A stretch of DNA of 64,000 bases from Kribbella sp. NBC_00382 (GCF_036067295.1 NZ_CP107954.1:4030001-4094000), one strand, 5' to 3'. Positions 42,319 to 51,614 are shown, counted from the stretch's first letter. A program made the numbers and translations. Notes: a model not told the origin generated them from the letters alone.

Positions 42319-44389
42319 TGACTACTGAGGTGCCTTTCGGGCGGAGGAGGAAGGCACCGGCGTAGAGGAGGGCGGCAATGATCAGCAGGCCGTCGAAGCC
42401 GATGATCAGGGCCGCGTACTCCAGACAGCCGCCCAGCATCGCGCCGAGCAGGTTGGCGCCGAAACTGGCGGTGCCGTCCTCGGTGTCGGTGAACCGCTTC
42501 GCGAAGATCACGTTCGCCGCGAAGATCGGTGTGAACGCGATCACCACGGCGACCAGCGCCCGCAGTCCGACCGGCATCGAGAGCAGCCAGCTGTCCGGGA
42601 AGAGCCAACTCAACAGCAGGCCTGCGCCGAGTACGGCGTACATGATCTTCACCGGTGGAGTCTTGAACCGCCGGGTCACTTCGACAGCGGCGAGCACGGC
42701 GACCAGTACCCCGGCGAACACGATCGCGTTGACCACCCACGTAGTACCGAACAGCAGCGCGAACCCGGTGATGCTCTTCGTCTCCAACAGCATGAAGCCC
42801 GCGCCGAGCAGGAACAGGTCGGTGTACGGCCGCATCCGCCGGTACGACGAACCGCCGCCGGCGATCCCGACGCCGATCAACCCGGCGACCAGTACCAGGC
42901 CCAATGTCACCAGGTACAGCGACGGAATCCGGTCGGTGAACAGGTACAGGAACGGCCGGTTGTCCGTCGCCGGCGGCGGCGTGATCGCGGTCGCCCCGGC
43001 CCACGGCGTGTTGCCGCAGGTCTGGTCAGCCTCGGTCAGACCGACCGTCACGACGGCCTGCTGCAGATCGTCGCCGACCTTGTCCACACAGGGCTTGTGC
43101 CCGAACGCCTGCTCCGCCGTCAAAGCGAGCCGATCGATCAGCCAGGTCTCGCGGTAGTAGTTGTACATCGCGAACGCGCCACCCGGAGCCAGGTGCTCCT
43201 TCGCGCTCTCGAACGCCTGCTTGGTGAACAGGTAGCTCTCCAGCCGCAGCGAGCTCGCGCCGTTCACCAGCGTCAGTGAGTCGGGCAGGGCCAGCAGGAT
43301 CAGGTCGTACTTCTTGTCGGTCCCGGACAGGTACGCCCGGCCGTCGTTGATGTAGGACGTGACGCGCGGGTCCTGGTACGGGTGGTCGGGGTGCCGGGCC
43401 TTGCCGATGTCGCGGATCCGCGGATCGATCTCGACCGCGTCGACATGCTCCGCGCCCTTCTTCAACGCGATCGCCACGTCGGAACCGGAGCCGGCGCCGA
43501 TGATCAGTACGTTCTTCGGCGCCTTGCCCGCTGCCGCCCGCTCGTACGGCAGCCCGTACTGCGGCTCCCACTGCAGCCGCGCGTCGGCCGGGATCGCCTG
43601 CTGGTGCGGCACCCCGTTCACCGTGATCGTCAGCAGCGGCACACCCTGGAAGTCGGATCCAGAGGTCTGCACCTTGTAGTACGGCGACCAGCTGTTCTCG
43701 GGCCGCGTCGACTCGTGGAAGAGCACGCCCACCATGACCAGCAGCGGCGCGGCCACCAGTACTGCGCTCAGCGCGGTCGCGGTCATCTTCTGCTGCGGCG
43801 CCATCAGCACCAGGAAGGCGACCGTGACGATCAGCCCCCACCAGATCGGCGGCGCACCCAGGAACGACAGCCCCGTGAACGCGACGATGCCGATCAAGCT
43901 GCCGATCAGATCGAACCGGTACGCCGTCAGCCGCGGCAGATCGGCGAAGCACCGGCCCACCAACTCGGCCGGCCCGGCCAGGATCACAGCGGCAGCGATG
44001 AAGATGATCGGCAGGATCACCCAGGTCGGCGGGCCAGTGGTGTTCAGGCTGGTGAAGTAGATGACGCTGGACGAGCTACCCCGGTTGACCGTCACCGGCT
44101 TCCACGCGATCACCGCGACCAGCAACCCGAGCATGACGGGGGAGTAGTACGGCAGGCGCTTGGCCCGCCCCGACCGCAGGATCCCGACCCCGATCCCGAG
44201 GAACGACCCCAGCAAGACGAAGTTCGAGAAGTAACTCAGGTGCACCACGTTGGACCCGGTCCAGCGAATCAACGCCAGCTCGAGAAACAGCATCAGCGCG
44301 CTGGACAGCACAAGCCGAGGCTTCACCGAGAGCGGACTGTGCCACCGGGGCGTACTGACCTGACCGGGTGTAGACGAGTCGACTGCCAT
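42311..44389 (-). CDS. Membrane-embedded spermidine synthase-like protein
   Basis: A 692-residue protein combining about 14 membrane helices with a central Rossmann domain of the polyamine-synthase type: NVLIIGAGSGSDVAIALKKG, VDAVEIDPRIRDIGKARHP, VTSYINDGRAYLSGTDKKYD and ILLALPDSLTLVNG. The N-terminal helices (LELALIRWTGSNVVHLSYFS) and C-terminal helices bracket it, as in the fused MFS/spermidine-synthase family. Whether it makes a polyamine is not known; the putrescine-binding residues are not clearly conserved. Co-transcribed with the APH-fold gene. Confidence 0.82.
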   Translation of the reverse strand: MAVDSSTPGQVSTPRWHSPLSVKPRLVLSSALMLFLELALIRWTGSNVVHLSYFSNFVLLGSFLGIGVGILRSGRAKRLPYYSPVMLGLLVAVIAWKPVTVNRGSSSSVIYFTSLNTTGPPTWVILPIIFIAAAVILAGPAELVGRCFADLPRLTAYRFDLIGSLIGIVAFTGLSFLGAPPIWWGLIVTVAFLVLMAPQQKMTATALSAVLVAAPLLVMVGVLFHESTRPENSWSPYYKVQTSGSDFQGVPLLTITVNGVPHQQAIPADARLQWEPQYGLPYERAAAGKAPKNVLIIGAGSGSDVAIALKKGAEHVDAVEIDPRIRDIGKARHPDHPYQDPRVTSYINDGRAYLSGTDKKYDLILLALPDSLTLVNGASSLRLESYLFTKQAFESAKEHLAPGGAFAMYNYYRETWLIDRLALTAEQAFGHKPCVDKVGDDLQQAVVTVGLTEADQTCGNTPWAGATAITPPPATDNRPFLYLFTDRIPSLYLVTLGLVLVAGLIGVGIAGGGSSYRRMRPYTDLFLLGAGFMLLETKSITGFALLFGTTWVVNAIVFAGVLVAVLAAVEVTRRFKTPPVKIMYAVLGAGLLLSWLFPDSWLLSMPVGLRALVAVVIAFTPIFAANVIFAKRFTDTEDGTASFGANLLGAMLGGCLEYAALIIGFDGLLIIAALLYAGAFLLRPKGTSVVNA

Positions 44390-44758
44390 GGGCGGCGACC
44401 ATACCGGATGCAGAGTGGTCTACATCACCCTGATCCCGATTTCCGGCCATCCACCGTATGAAGCACCCACCCCGTACTCGTCGTGCGTCCCGACGTCTTG
44501 AGCCCACCCGAACCCATTGGGTTGGAGCGTGATGGGTAGTCGACTCGTGTGGCATGGGTCCTGGCGGGGCATTGGCCCCGCTCTGGCCTGTCAGCGTCCG
44601 AGGCGCACGATCCCGATGGCTAGGTCCACCAGCGTGCGAGCCCGGCGGACCAGGGGGTTCGGCTTTGATCGCGATGCCCCGACGCTGCCAATGAGCACCC
44701 GCTGGTTCTACCCGAACCGTATGCTTCCAGCTCCAAGCTCCGAATGCCGCCGTTTGCG
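44390..44758 (+). other. Intergenic stretch without a recognisable gene
   Basis: About 370 bp between the divergent promoter side of the spermidine-synthase-like gene and the 3' end of the HEPN gene. Open frames cross it but show no protein-like composition or family motif. It may mark the left boundary of the inserted HEPN/MNT pair. Confidence 0.35.
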
Positions 44759-45172
44759 TCAAGTCAAGAGACGAGCTGCTCCGTCCACCAACGTGTGCGC
44801 GTTCCGCAGCGCCGTCTTGGCCTGTTGCGCTCCGACGTACACCATTCCGTAGTGGGCGCCGTCTTTGATGTCGAGCAGACGGCCGAGTGCTTTCCCCAGG
44901 GGCTTGCCATCTGAGCCGGCCTGCTCGACCAGTCCGATCGCCTGGCGATGGTCCTGGCCGCGTGCTCGGCGGCCGATAGCTGCGCAACATGCAGCGTCGG
45001 CGGCGGCGATTCCAGCGAGAACGGCCAGGGCAGCAGTGACGTTGTCGTTGGCGAGCTCATCGTCTTCGGCGCCAACTAGTTCGGCGACCTCCAAGAACGC
45101 TCGCGCCTGGGTGAGTCGGATGATGGCCTGTCCGCGGTTGCACTCCTGCGTACGGCCGGCCTGCGGCGTCAC
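44759..45172 (-). CDS. HEPN-like protein of a HEPN/MNT pair
   Basis: A 137-residue all-helical protein: QAIIRLTQARAFLEVAELVG, NVTAALAVLAGIAAADAACC, then IGRRARGQDHRQAIGLVEQA. Arg69-x5-His75 fits the R-x4-6-H motif of HEPN ribonucleases. The terminal helix KTALRNAHTLVDGAARLL is also HEPN-like. GTG start at 45172 overlaps the stop of the upstream nucleotidyltransferase gene by 4 bp. Likely the toxin partner. Confidence 0.65.
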   Translation of the reverse strand: MTPQAGRTQECNRGQAIIRLTQARAFLEVAELVGAEDDELANDNVTAALAVLAGIAAADAACCAAIGRRARGQDHRQAIGLVEQAGSDGKPLGKALGRLLDIKDGAHYGMVYVGAQQAKTALRNAHTLVDGAARLLT

Positions 45173-45813
45173 GGGGCCCCGTGCCCGTGGGTGTGAGTGT
45201 TCATAAAGGTGCGGAATTCCGGACCGGAGACGGTGATGGCATCGCGCCTCCACTCCTTGACGATCGGCTCGCCGGCTTGAAGGTGTTGAAGGAAGCCGTC
45301 TGAGCTGAGCTCATAGGCCTGTAGATGATTCCCGCTCCAGCGGTAGACCTGGTCGGCCAGGTCGGAGACTTGATCGACCCAGATCTGAGTCGGCTCAGCT
45401 CCGGCGTCGAACCGGTGCACGATCAGCAGATCGATGTCGCTGTCGAGTCCGCCATCACCGCGCGCAGCCGATCCGAAGACGCTCGCGTGCGTGGGCTGGA
45501 CCTGCCATCCCTGAATCACTCGGCCGATACCGTCGAAGAGCCGCTGTCGCAGTGTGGTCAGCTCGATCACGGCATTCGCGGCCAAGTGATCGCGGTTGAG
45601 GCTGTACTGCACGGAATGTCCAACCTCCGTCGCCACGACCAGTCCGGTGCTGGCAAGTCGCCTCAGGACGGTCCGCGTACCGGTCTCGCCGCCCGCTGCC
45701 GCGAGCTGCTGGATCTTCCGACCGGTCAACGGCGCGCTGGTCCGCGCAAGCACGCCTAATACGGGTCCATCCAGGGTGGGGATGACCGTGCTGACGGGGT
45801 TTGACATATCCAT
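45169..45813 (-). CDS. HTH-nucleotidyltransferase (MNT) antitoxin-like protein
   Basis: A 214-residue protein. The N-terminal winged helix (LTGRKIQQLAAAGGETGTRT, RRLASTGLVVATEVGHSVQY) is followed by a minimal nucleotidyltransferase fold with SVFGSAARGDGGLDSDIDLL (GS at 114-115, DID at 126-128), the metal-binding signature. MNT antitoxins silence HEPN toxins by AMPylation; the fused HTH would let this one repress its own operon, and two palindromes cover its promoter and start. Confidence 0.85.
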   Translation of the reverse strand: MDMSNPVSTVIPTLDGPVLGVLARTSAPLTGRKIQQLAAAGGETGTRTVLRRLASTGLVVATEVGHSVQYSLNRDHLAANAVIELTTLRQRLFDGIGRVIQGWQVQPTHASVFGSAARGDGGLDSDIDLLIVHRFDAGAEPTQIWVDQVSDLADQVYRWSGNHLQAYELSSDGFLQHLQAGEPIVKEWRRDAITVSGPEFRTFMNTHTHGHGAP

Positions 45814-45856
45814 ATCCTCACTATAGTGCGGATATCCTCACAATACTGAGGATATC
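45812..45856. promoter_or_regulatory. Two palindromic operators at the HEPN/MNT promoter
   Basis: GATATCCTCA-caatac-TGAGGATATC at 45831-45856 is a perfect 10-bp inverted repeat. ATATCCTCAC-tata-GTGCGGATAT at 45812-45835 has one mismatch, abuts the first and reaches the MNT start codon. The shared core is ATATCCTCA. Confidence 0.75.
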
Positions 45857-46160
45857 TGCAGAAAAGTGATGATAGCAGAGAGTGACCAATCCTGTCGTGT
45901 GGGTTGCTCCGGATCATCAAGGAGCAAGCGCGGGCATCCGAGGGATCGCGGAATGGGCCGCGGTGGCTGGTTCCGAACCAAGCCCACACCGGGCGGTGCC
46001 CACAGGGCTGACTCACCCGGCACCCGCGCGCCCCGCAGGCGGCCGGGAGCGCGGATCGTCTACATATCAATCCGGATGCAGTGCGAGCTGGCTGGTATCC
46101 GTGACGCTTCGGGTGGGCTCAAGACGCAGGCCCGCGACACAAGTACAGGTGGGGGATAGG
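45857..46160 (+). other. Intergenic stretch without a recognisable gene
   Basis: About 300 bp upstream of the HEPN/MNT operon and downstream of the secreted protease gene. Open frames are low-complexity and lack family signal. Nothing else recognised except the adjoining hairpin. Confidence 0.35.
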
Positions 46161-46163
46161 ACA

Positions 46164-46198
46164 CCGGCGACCACCCGCGCAAGCTAGGTGGTCGCCGG
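46164..46198 (-). terminator. Hairpin terminator after the secreted protease gene
   Basis: CCGGCGACCACC and GGTGGTCGCCGG form a perfect 12-bp stem with an 11-nt loop, ending 15 bp past the stop codon of the minus-strand protease gene. It has no U-tract, as is common in actinobacteria. Confidence 0.7.
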
Positions 46199-46213
46199 GT
46201 GCTGTCCAGTTGG

Positions 46214-47080
46214 TTAGCGGGCGGGCTTTGCCAGCTGGCAGCCGGTCTTGTTGAGGTCGAGGGTGCGGGTGGAGGAGAGGCAGGTGTAGAGCCACCAGGT
46301 CTGCTGGCCGTACGCCGCGCCCTTCTGGACGGTGATGTTGCCGTTGGCGTCGACCTCGCACGGGTTGTTCAGGGTGCAGCGTTCGCCGTCTTCGTTGCCG
46401 GTGTTGTTGACGCCGATGACCTGACCGGTGGAGGTGCTGACGATCGGCGAACCCGAGGTGCCGCCGATGGTCTCGCAGCCGGGCTGGCGGTACTTGATCG
46501 AGCTCTTGAAGACCCAGCCACCTTCGCGCAGTTCAGGGATGGTGGACTGCACAGAGCAGGTGTAGATCCGCTTCCAGTAGCCGGAGACGACGGCCATGCC
46601 GGCGCCATCAGCGGGTGCGGCCTGGGCCAGGGTCAGCGGGGTGACGTTCAGCCGGGACTGGATCGCGGCGTACGTCTCGGTCAGGCGGTACAGGGTGATG
46701 TCGGTCTTGGTCATCGTCGAGTACAGGACCCGGTTGGCCCGGACGGTGCCCGCGTTGCTGGAGCTCGGCTTGAGCAGGGTGAACGAACGGGTGGAGGACC
46801 GGTTGACGATCACCTGGCCGGGGCTGGGCATGCCGCCCTCGTAGCAGTGGCCGTTGGTGAGGATCAGCGCGGGATCGGTCGACACCGAGCTGGCGTACCG
46901 GACGAGTGAACCGGAGCAGTTGCTGAGTGCCGCGATACCGGTGTAGTCGGTGCCAGGTGCGGCGGTGACGGCCGGTCCGGAGGCCTGTGGTGAGACCTCG
47001 ACGGCGAGTGCCTGGCTGCTGCCGAGCAGCGCGGCGCTGAGCGCGACGGTGGTCGCGGCAAGGGTACGGAACAGTCTCAT
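46214..47080 (-). CDS. Secreted trypsin-like serine protease
   Basis: A 288-residue exported protease. Signal peptide about 1-26 (RLFRTLAATTVALSAALLGS, then SQALA). The triad is His in ILTNGHCYEGG, Asp in KTDITLYRL and Ser in GGTSGSPIVS. Several Cys suggest disulphides. ATG at 47080 is chosen; the frame stays open far upstream without a ribosome-binding site or signal sequence. Likely degrades extracellular protein. Confidence 0.88.
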   Translation of the reverse strand: MRLFRTLAATTVALSAALLGSSQALAVEVSPQASGPAVTAAPGTDYTGIAALSNCSGSLVRYASSVSTDPALILTNGHCYEGGMPSPGQVIVNRSSTRSFTLLKPSSSNAGTVRANRVLYSTMTKTDITLYRLTETYAAIQSRLNVTPLTLAQAAPADGAGMAVVSGYWKRIYTCSVQSTIPELREGGWVFKSSIKYRQPGCETIGGTSGSPIVSTSTGQVIGVNNTGNEDGERCTLNNPCEVDANGNITVQKGAAYGQQTWWLYTCLSSTRTLDLNKTGCQLAKPAR

Positions 47081-47411
47081 GGGCGGTTTCCTGTCCTCAC
47101 TAGTGTGCTCGCGGTCGGGGGCGGCGCGAGCAGGCCGTAGTCGGCCCAGGACTCTTCGTATCCGATCGACCCCGGTCGGGGCCATCACAAAGAGGTGAAA
47201 AGTTCCCGTCAGGGCGTAGTACAGGGGTAAACCTGCGGCCACGTCGGTGTCTGCACCCGGTAAACGGGCTGTTACCCTTCGTCTCCGGATCCGCCCGGCT
47301 CGAACCATGGCACCACCCGGTACGTCGTACCGGATGGGAGTGGGGAACAGGAGGCATGTTGGCGCGCCTGAGAAGGTGGGGTCGTCATGCCACGGGAGAA
47401 CGGAAGGACTT
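47081..47411 (+). other. Divergent promoter region, protease versus LCP
   Basis: About 330 bp with no supported gene. It contains the small inverted repeat CCGGTAC-gtc-GTACCGG at 47317-47333, some 80 bp upstream of the LCP start, which may be an operator or an mRNA hairpin. Confidence 0.35.
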
Positions 47412-48884
47412 ATGCCGCAGGAGAAGCCAGACCTGCGCAGTCTCAGCGAGCCGGTACGGTTCAAGCGAGCGCTCACTTTGCTGCTGATGACGTTGCTGCT
47501 GCCCGGATCCGCGCAGATCGCGGCCGGCAGCAAGAAGGCGGGCCGGTGGGTCTGGCGGGTGCTGGCCGGCATCGTCGCGGTGGTGATCTTCGTCATCGTG
47601 CTGTCGCTGATCTGGCGAGCCGGGGCGATCAACCTGATGGTCTCGCCGAAGACGCTGCGATTCATCCAGATCCTGCTGATCCTGCTCGCGATCGGCTGGG
47701 CGGCGCTGTTCGTCGACGCGTACCGGCTCGGCCGGCCGCTGACGCTGGAGCGCAATCACCGGCTGACCACCAGCATCGTGGACGGCGTACTGATCGTCCT
47801 GGTGATGAGTGTGCTGATCTGGGGCAGCACGATCGTCTCCACCCAGCGTGACTTCGTCGCGTCGGTGTTCGGCAACGGCAAGAAGTCCGAGGCCGACAAG
47901 GGCCGGTACAACGTACTGCTGCTCGGCGGCGACTCGGGCGCGGACCGGATCGGCACCCGGCCGGACAGCATCACGCTGGCCTCCATCGACGCGAACACCG
48001 GTCGTACCGTGCTGATCGGCCTGCCGCGCAACATGGCCAAGGTGCCGTTCCCGGCCGGTACGGCGCTGAACAAGAAGTTCCCGGACGGCTTCCACTGGAC
48101 CGACTGCGCCGAGAACTGCCTCCTGAACGGCGTCTATACGTACTCCGCCGAGCACCCGGCTCTGTTCCCCGGCGACCCGAATCCTGGCGTCACCGGCACC
48201 AAGCAGGCAGTCGAGGCGATCACCGGGATGAAGGTCAACTACCACGTACTGATCGACCTGGCCGGCTTCCGCGACCTGCTCAACGCGGTCGGCGGGATCA
48301 CCCTCGACGTCGGCAAGAAGGTCCCGATCGGCGGTATCGGCGGGCCGATCAAGGGCTACATCGAGCCGGGCGCCAACCAGCATCTGGACGGCTATCACGC
48401 ACTCTGGTTCGCGCGGTCGAGGGCCGGGGCGACAGACTACGAGCGGATGACCCGGCAGAAGTGCGTGATGACGGCGATGCTGAACCAGCTCTCGCCGACC
48501 ACGGTGCTGACCAAGTTCCAGGGCATCGCCAAGGCGAGCAAGAAGGTGGTCAACACGGATATCCCGGCCAGCGACCTCGGTACCTTCACGGACCTGGCGC
48601 TGGACGCGAAGAAGCTGCCGGTGTCAAGCTTCTCCGCGGTCCCGCCGCTGATCAAGACCGGCAATCCCGACTTCCCGCTGATCCGGACCAAGGTCGCCGA
48701 GGCGATCGGAAAGTCGGAAGCGCTGGACAAGTCGTCCGATGACGGAGACGGTAAGAAGACGAACGCACCGAGTAGCAGCACCAGCAAGAAGGCGACCACG
48801 CCGGTCAAGCCCGGCAAGAGCAGCTCCACCCCGTCCAAACCCGGTAACGACGTCGATGACGTCGCTTCGATCTGTAAGGCCTGA
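47412..48884 (+). CDS. LCP family cell-wall glycopolymer transferase
   Basis: A 490-residue LytR-CpsA-Psr enzyme. Membrane helices (about 25-45, 52-75, 90-110, 125-145) precede the extracellular domain: LLLGGDSGADRIGTRPDSIT, VLIGLPRNMAKVPFPAGTAL, NYHVLIDLAGFRDLLNAVGG and HALWFARSRAGATDYERM. It ligates a lipid-linked polymer to peptidoglycan. ATG follows GGAAGG. It lies 7 bp before a GT2 gene and near an ABC polysaccharide exporter, so these probably build one surface glycan. The Ser/Thr/Lys tail is wall-spanning in character. Confidence 0.92.
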   Translation: MPQEKPDLRSLSEPVRFKRALTLLLMTLLLPGSAQIAAGSKKAGRWVWRVLAGIVAVVIFVIVLSLIWRAGAINLMVSPKTLRFIQILLILLAIGWAALFVDAYRLGRPLTLERNHRLTTSIVDGVLIVLVMSVLIWGSTIVSTQRDFVASVFGNGKKSEADKGRYNVLLLGGDSGADRIGTRPDSITLASIDANTGRTVLIGLPRNMAKVPFPAGTALNKKFPDGFHWTDCAENCLLNGVYTYSAEHPALFPGDPNPGVTGTKQAVEAITGMKVNYHVLIDLAGFRDLLNAVGGITLDVGKKVPIGGIGGPIKGYIEPGANQHLDGYHALWFARSRAGATDYERMTRQKCVMTAMLNQLSPTTVLTKFQGIAKASKKVVNTDIPASDLGTFTDLALDAKKLPVSSFSAVPPLIKTGNPDFPLIRTKVAEAIGKSEALDKSSDDGDGKKTNAPSSSTSKKATTPVKPGKSSSTPSKPGNDVDDVASICKA

Positions 48885-48891
48885 CCTGAAC

Positions 48892-49926
48892 ATGTCCTTG
48901 TCTTCCTGGCCCCCCGTCTCCGTCGTGATGCCGGTGCTGAACGAGGAACGCCACCTCGAAGAGGCAGTAGGCCGCGTACTCGACCAGGAGTACCCCGGCG
49001 AGCTCGAGGTGGTGCTCGCGATCGGTCCGAGCAAGGACAAAACCCAGGCGATCGCCGCGCGGCTGGCCGAGGCCGACAAACGGATCACGATCGTCGCCAA
49101 CCCGACCGGCAAGACGCCGGCCGGCCTCAACACGGGGATCGCGCACGCCCGCCACGACATCGTCGTACGGGTCGACGGGCACGGCGTACTGACCCAGGGC
49201 TACATCACCCGCGCGGTGGAGGTGCTGCACGAGAGCGGCGCCGACAACGTGGGCGGGGTGATGGCTGCTGAGGGCCGGACGCCGATCGAGATGGCCGTCG
49301 CGTGCGCGTATCGGTCACGGCTCGGTCTTGGTGCGTCCACCTTCCATCAGGGCGGCAAGGCCGGACCGGCTGACACCGTGTACCTGGGTGTGTTCCGGCG
49401 TGCTGCGCTGGAGCGAGTGGGTGGCTTCGACGAGTCGATGCACAGGGCACAGGACTGGGAGCTCAACTACCGCATCCGCAAGACCGGCGGGCTGATCTGG
49501 TTCAGCCCCGACCTGTCGGTGACGTACCGCCCGCGCTCGTCGCTGAAGGACGTCGCCAAGCAGTTCTTCCACACCGGCCAATGGCGCCGCGAGGTCATCC
49601 GCCGCCACCCGGAGACCGCCAACAAGCGGTACCTGGCCCCGCCGGTCGCGGTCATCCTGCTGGCCCTGGGCACCATCCTCGGCATCATCGGCCTGGCCAC
49701 CGGCTCCGCCATCCTCGACCTGGGCTTCCTGGCCCCGCTCGGCTACGCCCTCCTGCTGCTGTTCGGCTCAGCCATGGAAGGCCGCTACCTCCCCTGGAAA
49801 GCCCTCTTCTGGCTCCCCCTGATCTGTGCCACCATGCACATCTCCTGGGGCCTCGGCTTCCTCATCGGCCTCCAGGAGCGCCCGGCCCCGCCGGCCACGG
49901 CTCCAGGCGCACCGGCCTCCGCGTAG
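48892..49926 (+). CDS. Glycosyltransferase family 2, membrane-bound
   Basis: A 344-residue GT-A fold transferase. VSVVMPVLNEERHLEEAVGR opens the nucleotide-binding domain; IVVRVDGHGVLTQGYI holds the D-x-D-like metal site; DESMHRAQDWELNYRIRKTG is the acceptor/catalytic ED segment. Two to three C-terminal helices anchor it in the membrane. It resembles exopolysaccharide synthases such as ExoA. Starts 7 bp after the LCP gene, so a shared operon is likely. Confidence 0.9.
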   Translation: MSLSSWPPVSVVMPVLNEERHLEEAVGRVLDQEYPGELEVVLAIGPSKDKTQAIAARLAEADKRITIVANPTGKTPAGLNTGIAHARHDIVVRVDGHGVLTQGYITRAVEVLHESGADNVGGVMAAEGRTPIEMAVACAYRSRLGLGASTFHQGGKAGPADTVYLGVFRRAALERVGGFDESMHRAQDWELNYRIRKTGGLIWFSPDLSVTYRPRSSLKDVAKQFFHTGQWRREVIRRHPETANKRYLAPPVAVILLALGTILGIIGLATGSAILDLGFLAPLGYALLLLFGSAMEGRYLPWKALFWLPLICATMHISWGLGFLIGLQERPAPPATAPGAPASA

Positions 49927-49927
49927 T

Positions 49928-49966
49928 ACCGGACAGCTCCTTCGCTGAGCGGAGGAGCTACCGGGC
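49928..49966. terminator. Bidirectional hairpin between GT2 and ABC genes
   Basis: AGCTCCTTCGCT and AGCGGAGGAGCT form a 12-bp stem with one mismatch, extended by CCGG arms. It separates two convergent operons and overlaps the 3' end of the ATPase gene. Confidence 0.5.
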
Positions 49967-50731
49967 TGCTGTTGCTTCGCGGGTGTAGGCGGCTACTACC
50001 TCTCGGACGTCGCCGTCCATGCGGAGGATGCCCTTGTCGAGCCAGATGGCTCGGTTGCAGGTGTCCAGTACTACGTCGAGGCTGTGGCTGACCAGGAAGA
50101 CGGTGCCGGCCTCGGAGCGGAGGTCTTTGATCTTCTGCTCCGAGCGGACCCGGAACTCGGCGTCGCCGGTGGCCAGGGCCTCGTCGACGAGGAGGATGTC
50201 GTGGGTCTTGGCGGAGGCGATCGCGAACTTCAGCCGGGCCGCCATGCCGGACGAGTACGTCGACATCGGCAGGTCGATGAAGTCGCCGATGCCGGAGAAC
50301 TCGACGATCTCGTCGTACCGGGCGGTGATCTCGGCCGGTGACATCCCCATCGCCAGGCAGCCGAGCACGACGTTGCGGTCGCCGGTCAGGTCGTTCATCA
50401 TCGCCGCGTTGACGCCGAGCAGCGACGGCTGCCCGCCGGTATAGATCGCGCCCGACGCGGGCGGCAGCAGCCCGGCGATCGCGCGCAGCAGCGTCGACTT
50501 GCCGGACCCGTTGCGGCCGATCACGCCGATCGCATCGCCCTTGTACGCCGTGAAGGTGACGCTCTTGACCGCGTGCACCTCGCGGATCGTCGGGCGGTCC
50601 TGGCGCTTGAGGATCCGCCGGAACGCGGTCGCCGCCGTGCCCTTGCCGCCCTGCCCGGCGATCACCTTGTAGATGATGTTGACGTCGTCGGCGATGACGG
50701 TCGGAATCTGCTCTTTTTGAGGGTCAGCCAC
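49958..50731 (-). CDS. ABC exporter ATP-binding protein (polysaccharide/teichoic acid type)
   Basis: A 257-residue ATPase of the Wzt/TagH class. Walker A IGRNGSGKSTLLRAIAG, signature motif YSSGMAARLKFAIASA and Walker B ILLVDEALATGDAEF are intact; SLLGVNAAMMNDLTGDRNVV is characteristic of O-antigen/teichoic acid exporters. It energises export of a lipid-linked glycan together with the permease gene, which overlaps it by 8 bp. Confidence 0.93.
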   Translation of the reverse strand: MADPQKEQIPTVIADDVNIIYKVIAGQGGKGTAATAFRRILKRQDRPTIREVHAVKSVTFTAYKGDAIGVIGRNGSGKSTLLRAIAGLLPPASGAIYTGGQPSLLGVNAAMMNDLTGDRNVVLGCLAMGMSPAEITARYDEIVEFSGIGDFIDLPMSTYSSGMAARLKFAIASAKTHDILLVDEALATGDAEFRVRSEQKIKDLRSEAGTVFLVSHSLDVVLDTCNRAIWLDKGILRMDGDVREVVAAYTREATAAR

Positions 50732-51614
50732 GGCCGTACCGGTCCTCCGCGCGCCAGAAGAACACGAACCCGCCGACCAGTACGACGATCGCCCAGCCGG
50801 CCGCGATCGACCAGGCGTGCGGCAATTCGTTCCGGGCGTGCTCGCGGAGCAGCGAGCGGCGTACCAGGTCGATGTACGCCGAGATCGGGTTGAACGACAG
50901 CAGCTGGATCACCCAGCCCGGCGCGTCCAGAGCGCGGAGCTTGTCGGGGATCGAGAAGAAGATGCCCGAGGCGTACAGCCAGGTCCGGGTCACGAACGGC
51001 AGCAGCTGGCTGATGTCGGACACGAAGGTCCCGATCCGGGCGAAGATCAGAGTCATCCCGAGGTTGAACATCGTCTGCATCGCCAGCGCCGGCACCACCA
51101 TCAGCCACCGCCGGCTCGGCCCGTCGGTCAGCCCGACGAAGGCGAACAGGATGGCCATCGAGACCAGCATCTGGTTGAGCTCATTGACCACGTAGGCCAG
51201 CGGCAATGTCGCCCGCGGGAAGTGCAGGGTGCGGATCAGCGACATGTTGAGGGCGAGCGAGCGCGACCCCTCGGTCATCGAGCGCTGCGTGTACGTGAAG
51301 ACGAACATGCCGCAGATCAGGAATGCGGCGTAGTTGTGGATGCCGTTCTTGGTGCCGAGCAAGACGCCGAAGGCCAGGTAGTACACGGCGGCGTTCATCA
51401 GTGGCGTGAGTACTTGCCAGACGGAGCCGAGGCGCGCACCGGCGTACAGGGCGTACGTCCGGGCCCGCGCGTAGCTGAAGATGAACTGCCGGCGTCCCCA
51501 GAGTTCCCGGAGGTACGCGCCGAGCGGTGGTCTGGCGGAGCTTCTGGTCAGGCCATGTCGCTCTGCCAGCGCCCCCAGGTCGACGGTGTCGGCCGGCCCG
51601 GCCGCGTTAGACAT
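50724..51614 (-). CDS. ABC exporter permease (ABC-2, polysaccharide/teichoic acid type)
   Basis: A 296-residue permease with six helices, of the Wzm/TagG class. GAYLRELWGRRQFIFSYARA opens the ABC-2 domain; RSMTEGSRSLALNMSLIRTL and VTRTWLYASGIFFSIPDKLR, followed by FNPISAYIDLVRRSLL, are typical. ATG at 51614 is chosen over 51623. It partners the overlapping ATPase to flip the surface polymer, consistent with the nearby LCP and GT2 genes. Confidence 0.92.
   Translation of the reverse strand: MSNAAGPADTVDLGALAERHGLTRSSARPPLGAYLRELWGRRQFIFSYARARTYALYAGARLGSVWQVLTPLMNAAVYYLAFGVLLGTKNGIHNYAAFLICGMFVFTYTQRSMTEGSRSLALNMSLIRTLHFPRATLPLAYVVNELNQMLVSMAILFAFVGLTDGPSRRWLMVVPALAMQTMFNLGMTLIFARIGTFVSDISQLLPFVTRTWLYASGIFFSIPDKLRALDAPGWVIQLLSFNPISAYIDLVRRSLLREHARNELPHAWSIAAGWAIVVLVGGFVFFWRAEDRYGRG

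Noticed and set aside
44517..44852. 111-codon plus-strand frame in the gap before the HEPN gene
   Set aside because: No family signal, and it runs into the 3' end of the HEPN gene on the other strand.
45866..46187. Overlapping small frames upstream of the HEPN/MNT operon
   Set aside because: Two competing frames, both low complexity, with no good start site.
47080..47755. N-terminal extension of the secreted protease frame
   Set aside because: The frame is open but crosses the divergent promoter and the LCP gene; a signal peptide begins exactly at 47080.
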